From: Strongylocentrotus droebachiensis
Lineage: Eukaryota > Echinodermata > Echinoidea > Camarodonta > Strongylocentrotidae
Length of the DNA: 64,000 nucleotides
Reading direction: 5' to 3'
Assembly: GCA_035222895.1 (NCBI GenBank)
Contig: JAVYIG010000890.1
Span: forward strand, 62,001 to 126,000
Below are positions 12,801 to 26,267 of the stretch, one piece after another. A model generated the notes under the pieces. The model saw only the letters and a list, made by a program, of their open reading frames with translations, was not told the origin of the DNA and did no database searches. The translations under genes and the position numbers were made by a program. Every line of letters begins with the position of its first letter. Within the stretch, counting starts at the first letter, position 1.

Positions 12801-14480
12801 AACATTGCCCATATTTTCTGTGGATACACAATACGTACCATAAGTACAGTAAGCCATTTCATACATTTTTTCAATACACTGGTTTACCCAGAGGCACAGT
12901 AAAAAAAAACATTCCTGAAGATGATTTGCGTTTGACTGATTTGACAAAGAGCAAGCTATCTTGTTTTCTATCTCATGTATCACTTTTTCTATTACATATG
13001 GCTTTTTTCCTTTAAACTCTGGTAGTGAGATAGCATCTAAAGTGGTGTATCATTGTGTGGAAGCTATTTCATGTTCGAGTTAATCTTTACCCTCTAGCAT
13101 TTCCTTTCAAATTGAGAAATAAATATTGATACCTTACACTATTCTTGATAGAAAAACAAGTTTTGATTATTTGAACTGCCTTAAAATTGCATGGCAATTT
13201 ACCATTGTATATTTTGAATGAAATTCAAATCCGATGAGGCTGGTCGACCACATTTTGTAGACACGGTTGCCTTGCTGACTATTTATCTTGTGAGAATCGA
13301 TTAGGTACAGGTTATGGCTACCCAAATGTGAACAATATGTGCATTATAACATAGAGAAATAGTTATTTTTCTTTAACCTTTCCACCAAATTTCACCTTCA
13401 GCCAGGCAGGTTCTAGTATTAGCTGATTTGAAATGTTATCCGATTTTGCTCAAACTAATTTAGATTGGTTTGTCTGATTTTTCTGCTTCTGTTGAGAGTA
13501 AGTGATTTTTGGAGTGGACTTGCCCTTTAATACATTTAGGGAAACATTGCATTACCTGTGCCATGCTTATTGTTCTTGTCATAACCTAGCCAATGTTTAC
13601 TATAACTGTCACATATTATGTTGAGTGTCATACTGGAACTAGAGAGTTGGAACAAAGATTCTTTCATACATGTATGTAATGAATTTTAATTTGAAACTTT
13701 ATTTTGCATGATGACGCATTTTGTCCATCTCATTTTGGTTATTTCACATCCTTCTTGTTCCTTTCACCCCTCTGGCTCTATCTCTGCACATTTCTCTTTC
13801 TCATTCGCTCTCAATTGTCTTTTCTCCTTCTCCCCATCTATCTTGCTGTCTTCCTCACTCCTTCTGTCCTCTCCCTATCACTCTTTCTCTCTTTTTCTTT
13901 CTCTCTGTCCAGCTTTCTTGTGAGCTCCCTATTCCCTATCACTCATTTTCTGCACCATTGCTAAAACCCAATCACATGTTAGTTGATAGAATACTGGTAA
14001 GCTCTTACTGGCTCCCTGGTTTAGTTAAAAACTTGCTCTCATATGCCATGCCCACTACATACAAATGGATCCAAGTATCATAGCATTGTATGTTTGACAA
14101 TGCAATACTCCAGCTAGGCATCAAATTTGTATACCTATCCCCAAAGAGGCACAAGCATTTGTATCAAACAAATGAAATAATAGCCCATATTTGCCAAGAG
14201 GGAATGACTACACTAGACAAACAAGGACTGTTCCCCAATGGATCCCATCTACCAATCTTTGTAATCTTCACTTCTTTCTTTTCAATTGTTTTTCCAAAAG
14301 AGATTGCCTGTATCACTTCAAAAGAAGGCGTCCCCCAAAAGAAAAAAAAAAGTGCTCATCCCAGGCTTGAAAGGAAATGGTAGGCGAAGAAGAATAGAGA
14401 GATGGCTCACACAAAGCATATAAGTGTATACCTTGTAAACATCAAGTACAGACATGTGGAGACAGAGATGCAATAAATCC
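9801..14480. other. No gene recognised; pyrimidine-rich block near 13720-13930
   Basis: Several open frames of 60-140 codons occur, the longest at about 11993-12412 (+) and 9941-10306 (-). They are rich in Phe, Ile, Leu and Ser, look like AT-rich chance frames and resemble no family I know. At 13720-13930 a C/T-rich plus-strand stretch opens several frames at once, which points to composition rather than coding. No transposon ends were noticed. Confidence 0.4.
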
Positions 14481-14488
14481 AATTCAGT

Positions 14489-16581
14489 TTTATTTGATAG
14501 TCAATAAAAACGCTCTGTAGTCTTAGCCGAACAATGAAGCCAACATAAAGCTTTCACGTCCTGCCAAACCTATAGAAGTATACATACATGTAAATGCCAG
14601 TTTCAGTAATTTCCTATTGTGCACATGTACATTACACCATTACTCACAGTCATCCGATCCAACAAACTTGAGCTCAAAATATTCTCATTACAGTTTTACA
14701 GGAAACATGGGATCAAATGTATTTTGAAAGAGAGAGACGGATGGTATATACTAGGTTTACTGATATATCTTTTTTTCTCTCTCCCGATTGCTGATATAGA
14801 AGTTCATTTTTTTATTAGCTGGGTGGTCTACAAACTATTATAAAGGGAAGCTAAGGAAAAAGATCTCAAGCTTCCCTTATTTTTGTTGTTGAAATACCAA
14901 CAATCTGAACAATATCCTATCCAGGTAGGGGGGTCCTATTGTCTACCCTCTCCAGGAGAAAGAAAGGACCGTTGCGTAACCATGTTTGCTGGCTGGAGTA
15001 ATAGTGGGCAGATGAACAATGAGCTCATCACCGGTATCTGACCTAGGACTACCTATTGAACGGATTGCCTGGAGAGCTTCTTTTGTGATTCATCTGTCTT
15101 GAAGATTGGGGATCATATAGAAGTGAAGATGGGAGTAAGAGAGCAGGGAGGATTAGGGGTGTATAACTTGAGCTCAAAATAAAAACACATGAAGTTAAAA
15201 CCTAAAAAAAATGCACATATTCATCTTCTACTTATCCATCAGCAGCTAAACTGTACCTCGAAAACCCTTCCATATCTTAAAGATACAATCATATACACTG
15301 TACATGAAGGTTTCTCCTTTAGTGAACATTCCTGTAGATGGTTGAAAGTTCTATTATCGATAGATGATAAGATGATTAACTTCACAGTATTGGAAGATGC
15401 ATTGCCAACTGTCTTTATTTAATAGAAAGGTTACAGCATTTGCCTAAACAGGCTTACAAATAACATACTATTTAATTTGGGTGTTACAATTACTTGAACT
15501 CGAAGGTTGGCTTTGCTGATTATTGGGCTGTCAAAAGCTTGTAACACTTTGATGTGAGTGCATTATTTCGATGAGAAAGTTGAACCATAATTCTGATTTA
15601 AAATACTTCTTTTTGGAAATGACATACTGGTAAAACTTCTCTCTTCACTAGGAGTGACATACATGACATGTATCAATGACAATATCAATGTTCTTTTAAT
15701 TCCATTGAAATTTGAAAAACAGTAAGTTCAGTAACTTCTTCAACAAATCTGTGTTTAAAATTGTTTTGAAAAGTGGGATGATTTATGCAAACATGTGGTC
15801 ATAAAGATATATAATTTCAAATAATCTCTTAAATATGTACAACAGGAGCATGAAACATTTTATCTCAATTTAAAATACAAAGAAACTAGGAATTCTGATA
15901 TTTTGCAACATACACTTACACATACTGCCATACTTGAATTTGATGGAAAACAATTACGCTAACTATTCGTAGCGACAATAATAGTGAGAGTATGGTGGTC
16001 TAGTTTTATATGTCATGAATGTCAAAAATCAATCTTGAAGAGTGACTTTCAAATAAAACTAGATCATGAGTAATTATTTCAGTACAAATGATAGTGATAA
16101 ATAATGTTTTGTACTTTGCCTCAAAATGGTACACTGAAACAATAAAGACATTTCATGAAAAGAAATTAAATAGTACTCTTTTGAATATCTTTTCTTAGCA
16201 GTCTCACAGGTTTTCCAGAATCATACTGACGTTGAGATAGAGTCTGATTCATCAGGTACCTTTAAACAGTCAGCAGTCATATGAACAGCTCTAACAAAAG
16301 TGTGGACAAACCGAGGAGGCATACAGCAAATAAAGCAAACAACTATTTTGCTACATTTCTTTTTCACCTTTTCTTTAGTGCTTTAGATATTGCAACATCA
16401 ATAAAACAAAAATGTCTGAGAAACGGCCGCGTATCCATCTGCACATGTTCATGTTCACAAAATATATTAATATTAAACATTCATGTCGACAATTGCAGAA
16501 TGAGTTACGGCTTTGGCATCGTCTTTGACTGTTGAAAACAGTCTCAAATGTTCCATAGAGAAAGGACACACACTATGAGTT
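14489..16581 (-). other. Probable 3' UTR of the RhoU/RhoV-like gene
   Basis: The sequence downstream (minus strand) of the GTPase stop codon is AT-rich and non-coding. Reverse-complement AATAAA signals lie at 15419-15414 and 14494-14489, giving candidate 3' ends about 1.2 and 2.1 kb after the stop. The exact end is not known. No interrupting transposon was seen. Confidence 0.45.
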
Positions 16582-17079
16582 TTATGTTGGGATACAGCAT
16601 AGCTTTTTCCAGAGTGCTCCTTTCTTTTTAGGTTTCGTGTCCTGCGCTCTCTTCGGTGGCGGTGGTATTTTCTCTTTCCGACTCAATCTCCGTCTCAGGC
16701 TTTTTGACGATTTAGGTGGTTTAGTGTACTCAAGTCCAGTTAATATTACTGCATCAAACACTTCCTTGAGATTGTGCTGTGTAAGCGCAGAACATTCAAT
16801 GTAGCCAACGGCATTGATACGACTTGCTCGCATAGATGCCTCCTCTTCACAGATAGGACGTTCCTCATGTTTTGAAAGGTCTATGAGAACGTTAACATCT
16901 GTCCGGAGATCACACTGTGTACCGATCAGGAGGATGGGAGTCTTAGGATTGTGACGTCTGATCTCTGGTAGCCATTTCTCTAAGACGTTATGGAATGAGG
17001 TGGGTGAGACGACGCTGAAACACAAAAGGAAGACGTCTGTTTGAGGGTAGCACAAGGGCCTCAGAGAATCAAAGTCATC
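16582..17079 (-). CDS. RhoU/RhoV-like GTPase, coding exon 3 with stop
   Basis: Encodes residues 124-288: the rest of switch II (DDFDSLRP), the TQCD and SAL nucleotide-binding motifs, a helix region and the basic, proline-containing tail (IPPPPKR, KPKKKG) ending in CCIPT. The acceptor is ATCATTTCAG before GATGAC; the stop is TAA at 16584-16582. Confidence 0.95.
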   Translation of the reverse strand, partial: DDFDSLRPLCYPQTDVFLLCFSVVSPTSFHNVLEKWLPEIRRHNPKTPILLIGTQCDLRTDVNVLIDLSKHEERPICEEEASMRASRINAVGYIECSALTQHNLKEVFDAVILTGLEYTKPPKSSKSLRRRLSRKEKIPPPPKRAQDTKPKKKGALWKKLCCIPT

Positions 17080-20000
17080 CTGAAATGATACAGAAACAAA
17101 AAAAAATTTTCATTAGTATTTTTAAATACAGGGATAACAATTTAAACAGAATTGATTAAGAACAATTTCAACAACAAAGCAATTTTTTTTAGTGCGTACA
17201 TGTATTGGGCCTCCATGTTTTTATTTAATTTGGTTCAGTGTACCATGTTTTTAATTGCTTGTCATATTTCTCTATGTTATGTAGAAATAATGTATTTTCC
17301 CCTGAAAATGCAAATGCTGATAATTTTGTAGGAAATTTTATTCATAAAGGAAAAAAAATTGATGATAATTCTGTTATATAGTGGTGTCTCAACTCAAATA
17401 TGTTATGCAGACACAATTTTGTCTGCATGGGGTGTCATAACATGTACAGTATGTATCTGGGCTCATACAGGTCATAAACATGTCTAGCCCACCAACAGCG
17501 TGTGGTATTTTAAGGACTACAAACTGATTGAAATGTCTCAAAAATTCTCAGGCAACCCTGCTGCATCCTGCATCTCCTAACATGTGCTTGGAATTGATTG
17601 TGACAGCTAGGCTTGCCAGATACATTGCAGTCACATACAACCCTATGTTTACCATTAGATATCATATACCATGTAGGGTCTGAACTGCTATATATGGGAT
17701 GTACATGTAGACTACAAAACATGTATCTAGTAAATTCTACATGCACATATTTCCCTTAACCATTGTTATAGCAAGGAGATACCAGCAATATTGTAATATC
17801 TACAGTATATATCTTATAGTGGACCGCATTTAGCCTTGACTAAAAAATTATCTTTGAAGTATCAGAATAGAGTCTTGGCTCCTGTTTCATAAAACTTGTT
17901 ATCTATAACAAATGCTAAATTTCTATGACAAATTTGCTCTCAGCCAATCAAATGCCATGATTTCCAGTAGCTTATAATATAACAGTTACTGGAATTTGTT
18001 ATTGATATCAAGTTTTATGAAACCTGTAGGCCCCTGGTCTACAGACTACAATTACATACATGTAGGAAGGAGTGAATCAGCCCCAATACTTTGAAGAAGA
18101 GTCAATAGCCATGCATAGGATCAATGCTCTCTGATGCTACATTCAAATGCCCAAGGACATATCAACTATATTCATTCAATAGATGTAATCAGACTACAGT
18201 CACTACATCAATAAGCCAGGTCGCAAAATTGATTTTGATCAATACCCTGTGACGATGCATGTATTGTGTAAATGAGATATATTCTACCCCTGTGACATCC
18301 CCTCAATGATAATAACATAAGTTGCACAAATGTGCTACCCTGACTTCTTTGAAGCTGATGGATTATACAGTTTTATTGACGGCACTTACATGTGCATCTG
18401 TCATGTCAAACCGACACTTGCATTAAATTGGAATTTTTGTAATCACCATTATGTATGTGTTTGGAATTAACTCAATTAAGTATGATATTCCTTAGTGATC
18501 GTATCATTTAAACTCCTTCACATACTTTTATGTGTAGGTCATTCATCTTTTAAAGCAACCATGCTGGAATCATAACAAGAAAAAATACTGCCTACAGGAC
18601 TACAGGTAGATTTTAAGAATTAAGGTGAACTACAATTTCTGATAATGAAAAAAGGAGTAGGGCAAACCAAAACTACATACATGTACACATTGCTGTAATT
18701 CAATAGTATTAATAAAAGCTTTGCATGCTGCAGTACAACTCGGTCAACAGATTTACAAGTACAGTTACATGTACAGTAGCATGTTGTTTTTGCTTTTCCC
18801 TCTCAAGTTCTAAGCTTCTTCAGACCATTGTGTCACCTTAATTATTTTTCAAAATATATTGCTTCAAAATCCTATAAATAGGCTCTTTCACTTCGACCAT
18901 GTCATTGAAAAATACAGCAGAGAAGAGAAGATTTGAGGACCCTATCAGGTTTATAGGAACATAAAAAGGAATTAGTCAGAAGTGGTAATCCTAGGGCTAG
19001 GACTACCCTTGTGTAACAAACTAATCAACAGGGGTAAGCTAATTCCCTTAAAATAGATTAGATGGATTAGGATTACAAATGAATAGAGTACAGGTAATCT
19101 GTTTTTCTAGAAGGATTTGGAAAGTTGAAAACAGGATATTTTATGAGAGGATTGTGACCACAGAGAACACCATGTAGAGGGGAAGTTTTTGTAGAAGAGA
19201 GGGTATTAAACAGCAGGACAAGAGAAGGTCATTGATGGATTGGAGGGGTACATTGTGTACCTCATTCTGTTAGAAGACCATTGTCTGTATCATCCTATTG
19301 TCTACCAATCCATTAGTTACCCCCCTTTCAAAGATCACAGGCCCTTTGACAAGATGGTTAACCATTAACAGTATAGTGCGTGAGACTGACCATTATATTG
19401 CTCAATTTGAAGTGTTTTATGAAGTATATTGGCATGGACTTAGTAACTAACTGCTGACAGATATCTCACTTGCTCTTTGTGGTTGCAGGAAGCAATGGAC
19501 ACCTTTGATTGTAGATTAAGTAACGGCAAATACATTTCAATTGTAATTAGATAATCTAGTGCCAATTTCCTTGAGATTTAGTAAAGTTACATTCGTATTA
19601 GCATCCATCACATTATCCTGATTAAAATCTAGAATTAATCTTTCAGTTGTGGAGAAAGTTACAATTTCTCATTACAAAAAATTTACAATGAATAATATAT
19701 TTTCTGAGAAACTTCAATTAAATTTGCAGAGGAAAAAATGTGCACAGCTAAAATTGTATATGCCCACTGTAGCCAACTATTTTGATTGCTTGCATTCTTT
19801 CAGAGATACATGTAGGCCTACTCATTTTCTAAACCTGTATGACACAACCGTTCATGTCAACATCAATTTGTGGGGTCGTTGTGAATCACTTTGATTCCAT
19901 CAGCCACTAACACCATAACGCCCATGCAATTTCACAGCTAAACCAATCTGGTGCATGGTTTTAGCGTCACTACTAATATTAGGGTATCAGGTATACAGAG

Positions 20001-23000
20001 GAGGGCAATGATAGAGATGCTTTCATATGACACCTATTCATTTCCTTGACACACAATACCTGGCGCCTACAAGAAAAATTCCATTTGTTATATCAAAGAG
20101 AATTAAAATATAGGCCTATATGTAGAGAACTACATGTAGAAACATGTAGACTACTATTGTGTATACATTTGTATGTGTACAATTCACAACATTGAAAGGA
20201 ACTACATGTATAAATTGCTGATAAATTTTGGACCAACATCCACTGGTTCATACTGTACATGGTTCATACACCCACTGGTTCATACATGTATTTACGCTTT
20301 GAACAGGGGGGGGGGGGGGGGATAATAATTGGCTTCGAACCGACTATTCAAACAAGCTTTTTATTTGACTACATAATGAAACGTATGGAAGAACCAATGG
20401 ATCCTGGACAATTCTCAACAGCAATTTGCCAAAATATGACACACAAAGGTTGGCGAGTTTACACAGTCTCAGCTTGTAATGTTTACCTATTTTTTTGCGT
20501 AGGTGTAGTTCAATACATGTCGATTTCCAGAGACCAAAGTACATGGCTAAACATATGCAATGCAGAACTTGTCACTGCATGCATCATGATTGAAATCATG
20601 TAAAACAAAACTGGTTTGGCATTTCCATCTTTATCCTTCCCAGTTTTCTTGAAATAAAACAGTGAGATGTTCTTATCTTCAGTCTGTGGCTGTTGCTTTA
20701 CCTTCTAATAACTAGTGCATCATTGCAAGCCAATTTATGTAGGAATAACATCTGGTTTCAGCCAATTATCCTAATAGAGACCCAAGCATATTAGAGCCCC
20801 ACAAAACTGAAAAAGTCACTACCGGTAATCAAAAGGTAACTGGACCTGAAGTTAGTAAAAACTAGCATCCCTTTCAGTGGTATGGTATATTCATTGTTGT
20901 TTGTTTTTTCCTTCCCTTTCTTTCTTTCTATCTTTCTCTACATACAATAAATTTGCCAATAACTTCCGCTCAGAAATACAGCGTGCATTGTCTGTTGTAT
21001 CGCGAGTCAAGGTCATAGTCTCTGTGTTCTATATTTCATACTTTGTACCATTCTCTACGAACAATGGCTTGAAAAGGGCATCTTCTGCAAGACTGCAACC
21101 TGGCTCGCAAATATTTGTTTTCATTTTACACAGTGTAGAGTGCAGTAGTGCTATTCATCACCATCCTAGCTGCTCTGTACGTACAGTGAGATGGGTAAAT
21201 GATGCAAACCACAAGATTGCCTCTAAACCACAAAACAGGAACCAATATCATTGGTGATAAGTGCTCTCCTATTGTATTGCTGAACCCTACTTAACCCTAT
21301 ATGATTGTGTGCATTATGATTATCATGTCAAGAACTTATGAAGTACATGGTTGCTAATAAGATAAAATGAAAGGAGAAAAAAAACTGGTTTAAATTGGTA
21401 TACCAATACCATCCTCTCATTTGTATGTTTGAATTACATGTACATGTATATCATACTATCTTTGGTCATTGTTTTCTACCAAATACCAAGTGCAGTTTCA
21501 GTGCTTCCTAAAATTATGAAACCCAAGTGTGAACTGTAATAGGAACCTTGGTCATTCCAGACAATGTCATGGTGCCTTCCACAGTATCACAGCAGGGCCA
21601 GAGCACTGGGCAACTCACTGTGGTGTACGATATCAGGGTTCATTCATTGCTTCTGTCTGAATACAATGAACTCTACCCCTTGGAGGGCTAGGGGGCTGAC
21701 ATGTACACCCCTTGAATTTGTTCAAGGGATATTGCCATTGTGCTGAATAAAAAGCCCTCTCCAGGGAGGTATGTTAGGTATATTGAGTTTGCATCTCATT
21801 AACTATAAATAATCATGGTCATAAATAGAGGGAGGGGAATATGCTGAATGATGAATGGGGCTGGGAAGTTTGGTGAATGGATTAGTTGAGTCTTAAATAA
21901 ACACTGTCAAGTTTTACAAAGGGAATGGAATTCCTTCCCCAGGAATGCTTGGGAATAATTTTAAGATAATGTTCCCTCTTTCCTGTCTACCAACACTATA
22001 ATACATGTACATGTACAGGTTGTAAGCCAGGGTTCAAAATCTTTGCTTTGAATCCATGAGCAAAATGTTAAAAAGTGTTATTGTAGCCCACTAAACTGCT
22101 CTGTATGTTCTGTTTGTGCAAATCTGTGGTACCTTCCTTGTATACTGCAAAGTTTTCAAAGAGTTCAAATGATGACTTTTTCTTAAAAACCGCATCAAAA
22201 TGAAATGATTGGATTTACCCACAGGCAATAAGAATTTATCAAAAAATATTTACGTCACAGCTAATCTTTTCCACAAATCTTTTATAGTGGTAAAGTGTGG
22301 CCTCCAGGCGATAAATTCTCCCCATACTTCAGCAGAGATCATGCACTACCAATGCACGCAAGACATGAGATTCAGAATAATCATTCATGAAAATCCACGA
22401 ATTAATCCATGGAAGGCAAATGGCTAGGAGCCTAAGACTTACATGTACATGTATAGTGCTATGACTTGGGTCTACTACATGTATAGATCAATGCATCCAA
22501 ACCTTCTACAGAACATGACATGTCTGCAATTTGTACCAGTCATTTTGAGCAGTGACCAGTCTCTTTTTGCATGGTGTAGAGTTACATGTGTATACAAGCA
22601 CATGCTAAAAAAATTGCTGGGAACACTGGTATCATGGAGCTAACATGTAAAGTCTCTCAGTGAGTACCAGTGATTAACCAGAAAGAAAACTTGGAATATC
22701 AGCAGATCAACAAACCATAGTTTGGTGTCAAACTAATTTTGTATTTCCGTTTCTATTGAAATAATTGAAGTGTAGACAATAACACTTGGGAGGTCACAAA
22801 AGAGGCCCAATGAATGGTTTATGAAAATATTGTTTCAACAAGAGTTTCATGACAGGATGCAGACAAATGGAAATGTAAAGTCTATGGGTAACCTGAACCT
22901 GAAACATCAGATATCAGTTGGTACAACTACAATATAGGCCTGCATGTACATGTATGCTGTGCCTGTTTGTTTCCAAACATATTTCTTTCCAAGGCGTGGG

Positions 23001-26000
23001 AGGTTTAAAGTGAGCACCTTCATTGTACAACAGCCTGTACGTGATAGAGAACATTCCTATCACATAATGAAACATGACACTTCCTAGTCCAAGGATTTCA
23101 AACACCACCCTTTCCACAAAAACAGGAACCCTACAGTCAAAACATTTCACAAGCTTTTGAATGATTGGGCAAACATTTCGCCTCCATTCCGACACCCGGT
23201 ATTTCACCTGGGTTTTGGAGCACAATGCATGTGAGATATTATTCCAATCGTGTTACTTGAATCGTGCCGTGCCCGATTCTTCACGCTTACAAACTCAGCT
23301 GCATGGGCTGAGGCCAACAAAAACTTGTCTAAACATGGGCGGTATAGAGTTTTGCACACAGCAGGGTATTGAAGCCATGGCGCCATGATCTGATTAGTCC
23401 ACCACTGTTGGGTCTATTTATTTGGCTAAACTTGAACACTACACATTCAGTCACTCAAAACAAAATTCAGAAAATATTTGTTATACAGGGCCTTCAAAGT
23501 TTTTCTTTGTTCACATTTAAGTCTTGTACTTGTATTTGCTGACTGTGCTGACACTTTATAGGAGGACTACACTGTACATAATTTTGTCAAATCAAACTTA
23601 CATGTAGATGGTTGGCAATAGAGGCTATATTATTGATGTAGGGACAAGTTTGTTTTGTTATGTGTGTGGCAAGTAATAGGACACTTTACTCTTACAGAAA
23701 CAAAGTTTAGAAGACCTAAAACTTAACTTCACTTATATGTACTCCTTGCTCTTGCCAATTTTCAAAAACTGTCCATATGTGATGTACATGTACATGTACA
23801 TGTAATTGTGCAATGCAAAACGTGTTATCTTTAATACAGTTGACTAGGTCCTGACTTGTCGATGATTCATTAAAGTAAATATACCCTCAACTGTGCATGA
23901 ATATACCAACCGTAGTGTCTCCACACAATCAGTTAATTACATGTACGTGTGTACTGTTCGCCCAACAATGTACAGTTTTTCAAATGGTGAATTAAGTACT
24001 ATGGACTATGTCTATGAGACAGTGGATTTTGCTTATGGTAAATAAATTGCTTTCCATGTAATGATAACTATTTAGAGTTTAAAATTTATTGTTTTTGTTA
24101 TAAAACTTTGGAATTTGTACATACATGTACATGTACATGCATCAAGGGTTTTATTATTACATAAATTAAATACAATGTGTAATCTTAGTGATTATCTTAC
24201 CTGCCCGGCAGTGTCGCATATTTGAAGCTTGATCGGTTTTTCATCAACTCTTATGACAACTGAAATGGAAAAAGAAAGAGGAATATTAAATCATTTTAAT
24301 GTACATGTACAAGTGGCATTTGTATTAACTTGTATCAATACTAATTGAGGGGGATTAACAGATAACAATGAAAGAAAAAAAGAGGATTAAACTTTTTGTT
24401 AATGCTTATCCAGTTCATTGCCCTCTCTGCCCTACTGAAGTGAAGGGGCACAGATTTTCCTCACATGCTATAACGGACATAGACTCACTGTGTTAGCCAA
24501 CAAAACATAACCGGAAGGGTTTAGAGTCATTCTCTACAGTCACATTGTATCATGGTGAAAAGCCTGATAGTAACAAAAGAAACCCAAAGGAAAATCTTTT
24601 TTCTCTCTCTCCCATCCCTATTCCTGGGAATACAATGACGCAATTTAAGCATCTTAGTGTGCTCGTCAATAGAAGAGTGAATCATGCCCTGCCTTGAAAG
24701 GCTACAACAAGTTGTTCCCAATCTGAATGGCCACAAAGCATGCACACAAAAACCATGTATTGATGAATGGTGATGCATAACACTAGGTTTACCTTCAATG
24801 CTTCTTCCTAGTATGGGTGGGGTGATGTATTAAAAGAAAATCATATTATTCCCTTCAAACGAATACAAGATTATCATGGATAATCTTATCCTCTTCAAAT
24901 GTCATAAATCAGGATATAAAAAGGTATGTGCCAACACAAACTACTGTACATGAATCAAATCCTGATCTTTATCCTCAGTTTTCAATTTTGTTTGTGGAGG
25001 GTGGGGTTGTTCTGGTACGAGGGAATCTGAAATTCTACATTTTCAAAGTTTAAGTACACTACTAAAGCAAGCTGAAAACATTTAATGTAAATTTTACACG
25101 TCTCTATGCATAATAATGGGACACATTATCTATATTTATGAAGATCTCCTACACAGTTTCACAGTGATTTTTTGTTAACATATCCTCCACAGACATTAAC
25201 GGTCATTGCCACCAAATCGAGATGTAGCACTATTACACAATAGTAACTAACCACCAGGATGCTCATACAATTAGTTTAGACAATAAGAACACCCATCCTT
25301 GCAGCGTCCTGTAGCATCCCCCATCACCAAAAGAGGATTTAGACAAATCAATAATAGCCACAAAGGATATGTTCGATTGTTTAGTCTGGATGCCATCTGC
25401 CTGTACTGCTGATCTGTATTGTTCTATTGTACGGTCATGGGGGTAAGTGTTGCCACACGTAATTTAATATGCTTCCTTGGTTACAACGAGTTTGATGGAG
25501 AACCACATATTGCGACATGACAGATCAAAGTTTGGTCCTTAAAATGATGGTATCATGGCCATGTTGGTTAACTATCTAATCATCTTAAGAGTAGTTATTA
25601 TTAGTTATAACAACAGTAATAATAAAACAACTAATTTACTGTACACTTGTATGAGAGTATGTGGAAAAGAAATATACAAACATGGAGAAAATAACCATTC
25701 TAGTACTAGCTTCAAGTTCATTGATATTGAAATAAAAAAAGTATTAACAAAAAATATGTCTGACAATGTAATATATATTCAACTAAATTAATACCAGACA
25801 CATACCGTACTGTTTTTAGGCATGAATATATTTTGGAAGAAAAGCGTAAGTATCAGAATCTACAGCAATAAATTATACACACACAAAGTGTTCCCACAAA
25901 GATCCAACTGATTTATGTACAGACTTGAAGAAAGTCAAGAAACAGATGTTAAATTACCTGAGTAATTATCAAATGCTGTTGGAACATACTGCACTGGATA

Positions 26001-26267
26001 CCCATTTGTTGTGTAGCTAACGACGAGACTTGTCTTTCCAACTGCCCCATCCCCAACTAGAACACATTTTAGTTTGGTATCACAATGAATAAGATCTTCA
26101 TCCGAATCGGCCCGCAGCACAAAACTACTCGGTGTGCTCGGTGGGTGTGTAGCCGAAGCTCTGGGTTGGACGTTCGGTGGCATTGCGGCACCTTCCTCGT
26201 TCTGTCCTATTTGGTCGTGAAAAGAGCCAACGTCCCGATATTCCTTTGAAAAACCAGCTAGCACCAT
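16582..26267 (-). CDS. RhoU/RhoV-like atypical Rho GTPase, three coding exons (26267-25958, 24259-24201, 17079-16582)
   Basis: Gene-level entry. Joining the three exons gives 864 coding bases plus a stop (288 aa). Seen: P-loop GDGAVGKT (72-79), switch I with PTAFDNYS (96-103), switch II DTAGQ (119-123), guanine-base motifs TQCD (177-180) and SAL (220-222), and a basic tail ending KKLCCIPT. The order and spelling match the Wrch/Chp branch (RhoU, RhoV) of Rho GTPases. Vertebrate members switch actin, adhesion and Wnt-linked signalling at membranes and endosomes and cycle fast without needing a strong exchange factor. About 64 residues precede the G domain and include prolines (MPPNVQP, HPPSTP); in RhoU such an N-terminus binds SH3 adaptors. 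The tail has two adjacent cysteines suited to palmitoylation. Both introns are GT-AG. The start at 26267 is the first suitable ATG before the G domain; I did not find a competing one. RhoU versus RhoV cannot be settled and it may be the single ancestor of both. Confidence 0.93.
17880..18037. repeat. Miniature inverted-repeat element, TTTCATAAAACTTGTTAT ends
   Basis: The left end TTTCATAAAACTTGTTAT (about 17887) is repeated inverted and slightly changed near 18010-18025 (ATCAAGTTTTATGAAA), with GGCTCCTG/CCCCTGG at the outside. A related copy lies at 57430-57575. Non-coding. Confidence 0.7.
20306..20321. repeat. G16 homopolymer
   Basis: Sixteen G residues followed by ATAATAATT. Similar pure C or G runs recur throughout the window. 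Confidence 0.95.
24201..24259 (-). CDS. RhoU/RhoV-like GTPase, coding exon 2 (59 bp)
   Basis: A micro-exon completing codon 104 and encoding 105-123, ending exactly after switch II motif DTAGQ. The acceptor is preceded by TTTTTCCATTTCAG and followed by the donor GTAAGATAA. Too short to appear as an open frame of its own; identified by joining [25 protein letters not shown] sequence between the flanking exons, which fits the Rho fold without gaps. Confidence 0.92.
24260..25957 (-). other. Intron 1 of the RhoU/RhoV-like gene (1.7 kb)
   Basis: Non-coding, AT-rich, bounded by GTAATT (donor) and TTTCAG (acceptor) on the minus strand. No transposon or coding exon recognised. Confidence 0.7.
25958..26267 (-). 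CDS. RhoU/RhoV-like GTPase, coding exon 1
   Basis: Encodes residues 1-103 plus one base of codon 104: the proline/serine-containing N-terminal extension, the P-loop and switch I. The exon ends TACTCAG before GTAATT (donor bases at 25957-25956). The non-coding sequence upstream on the minus strand forms the 5' UTR. Confidence 0.92.

Larger units (their letters stand above)
17080..24200 (-). other. Intron 2 of the RhoU/RhoV-like gene (7.1 kb)
   Basis: Non-coding. It holds a small inverted-repeat element (17880-18037), a G16 run (20306-20321) and many TACATGTA/ACATGTAC motifs (for example 22003-22016 and 23786-23803). I recognised no coding exon on either strand inside it. Confidence 0.7.

Noticed and set aside
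13704..14083. Three overlapping plus-strand frames
   Set aside because: All three frames are open because of a C/T-rich stretch, which indicates composition rather than coding.
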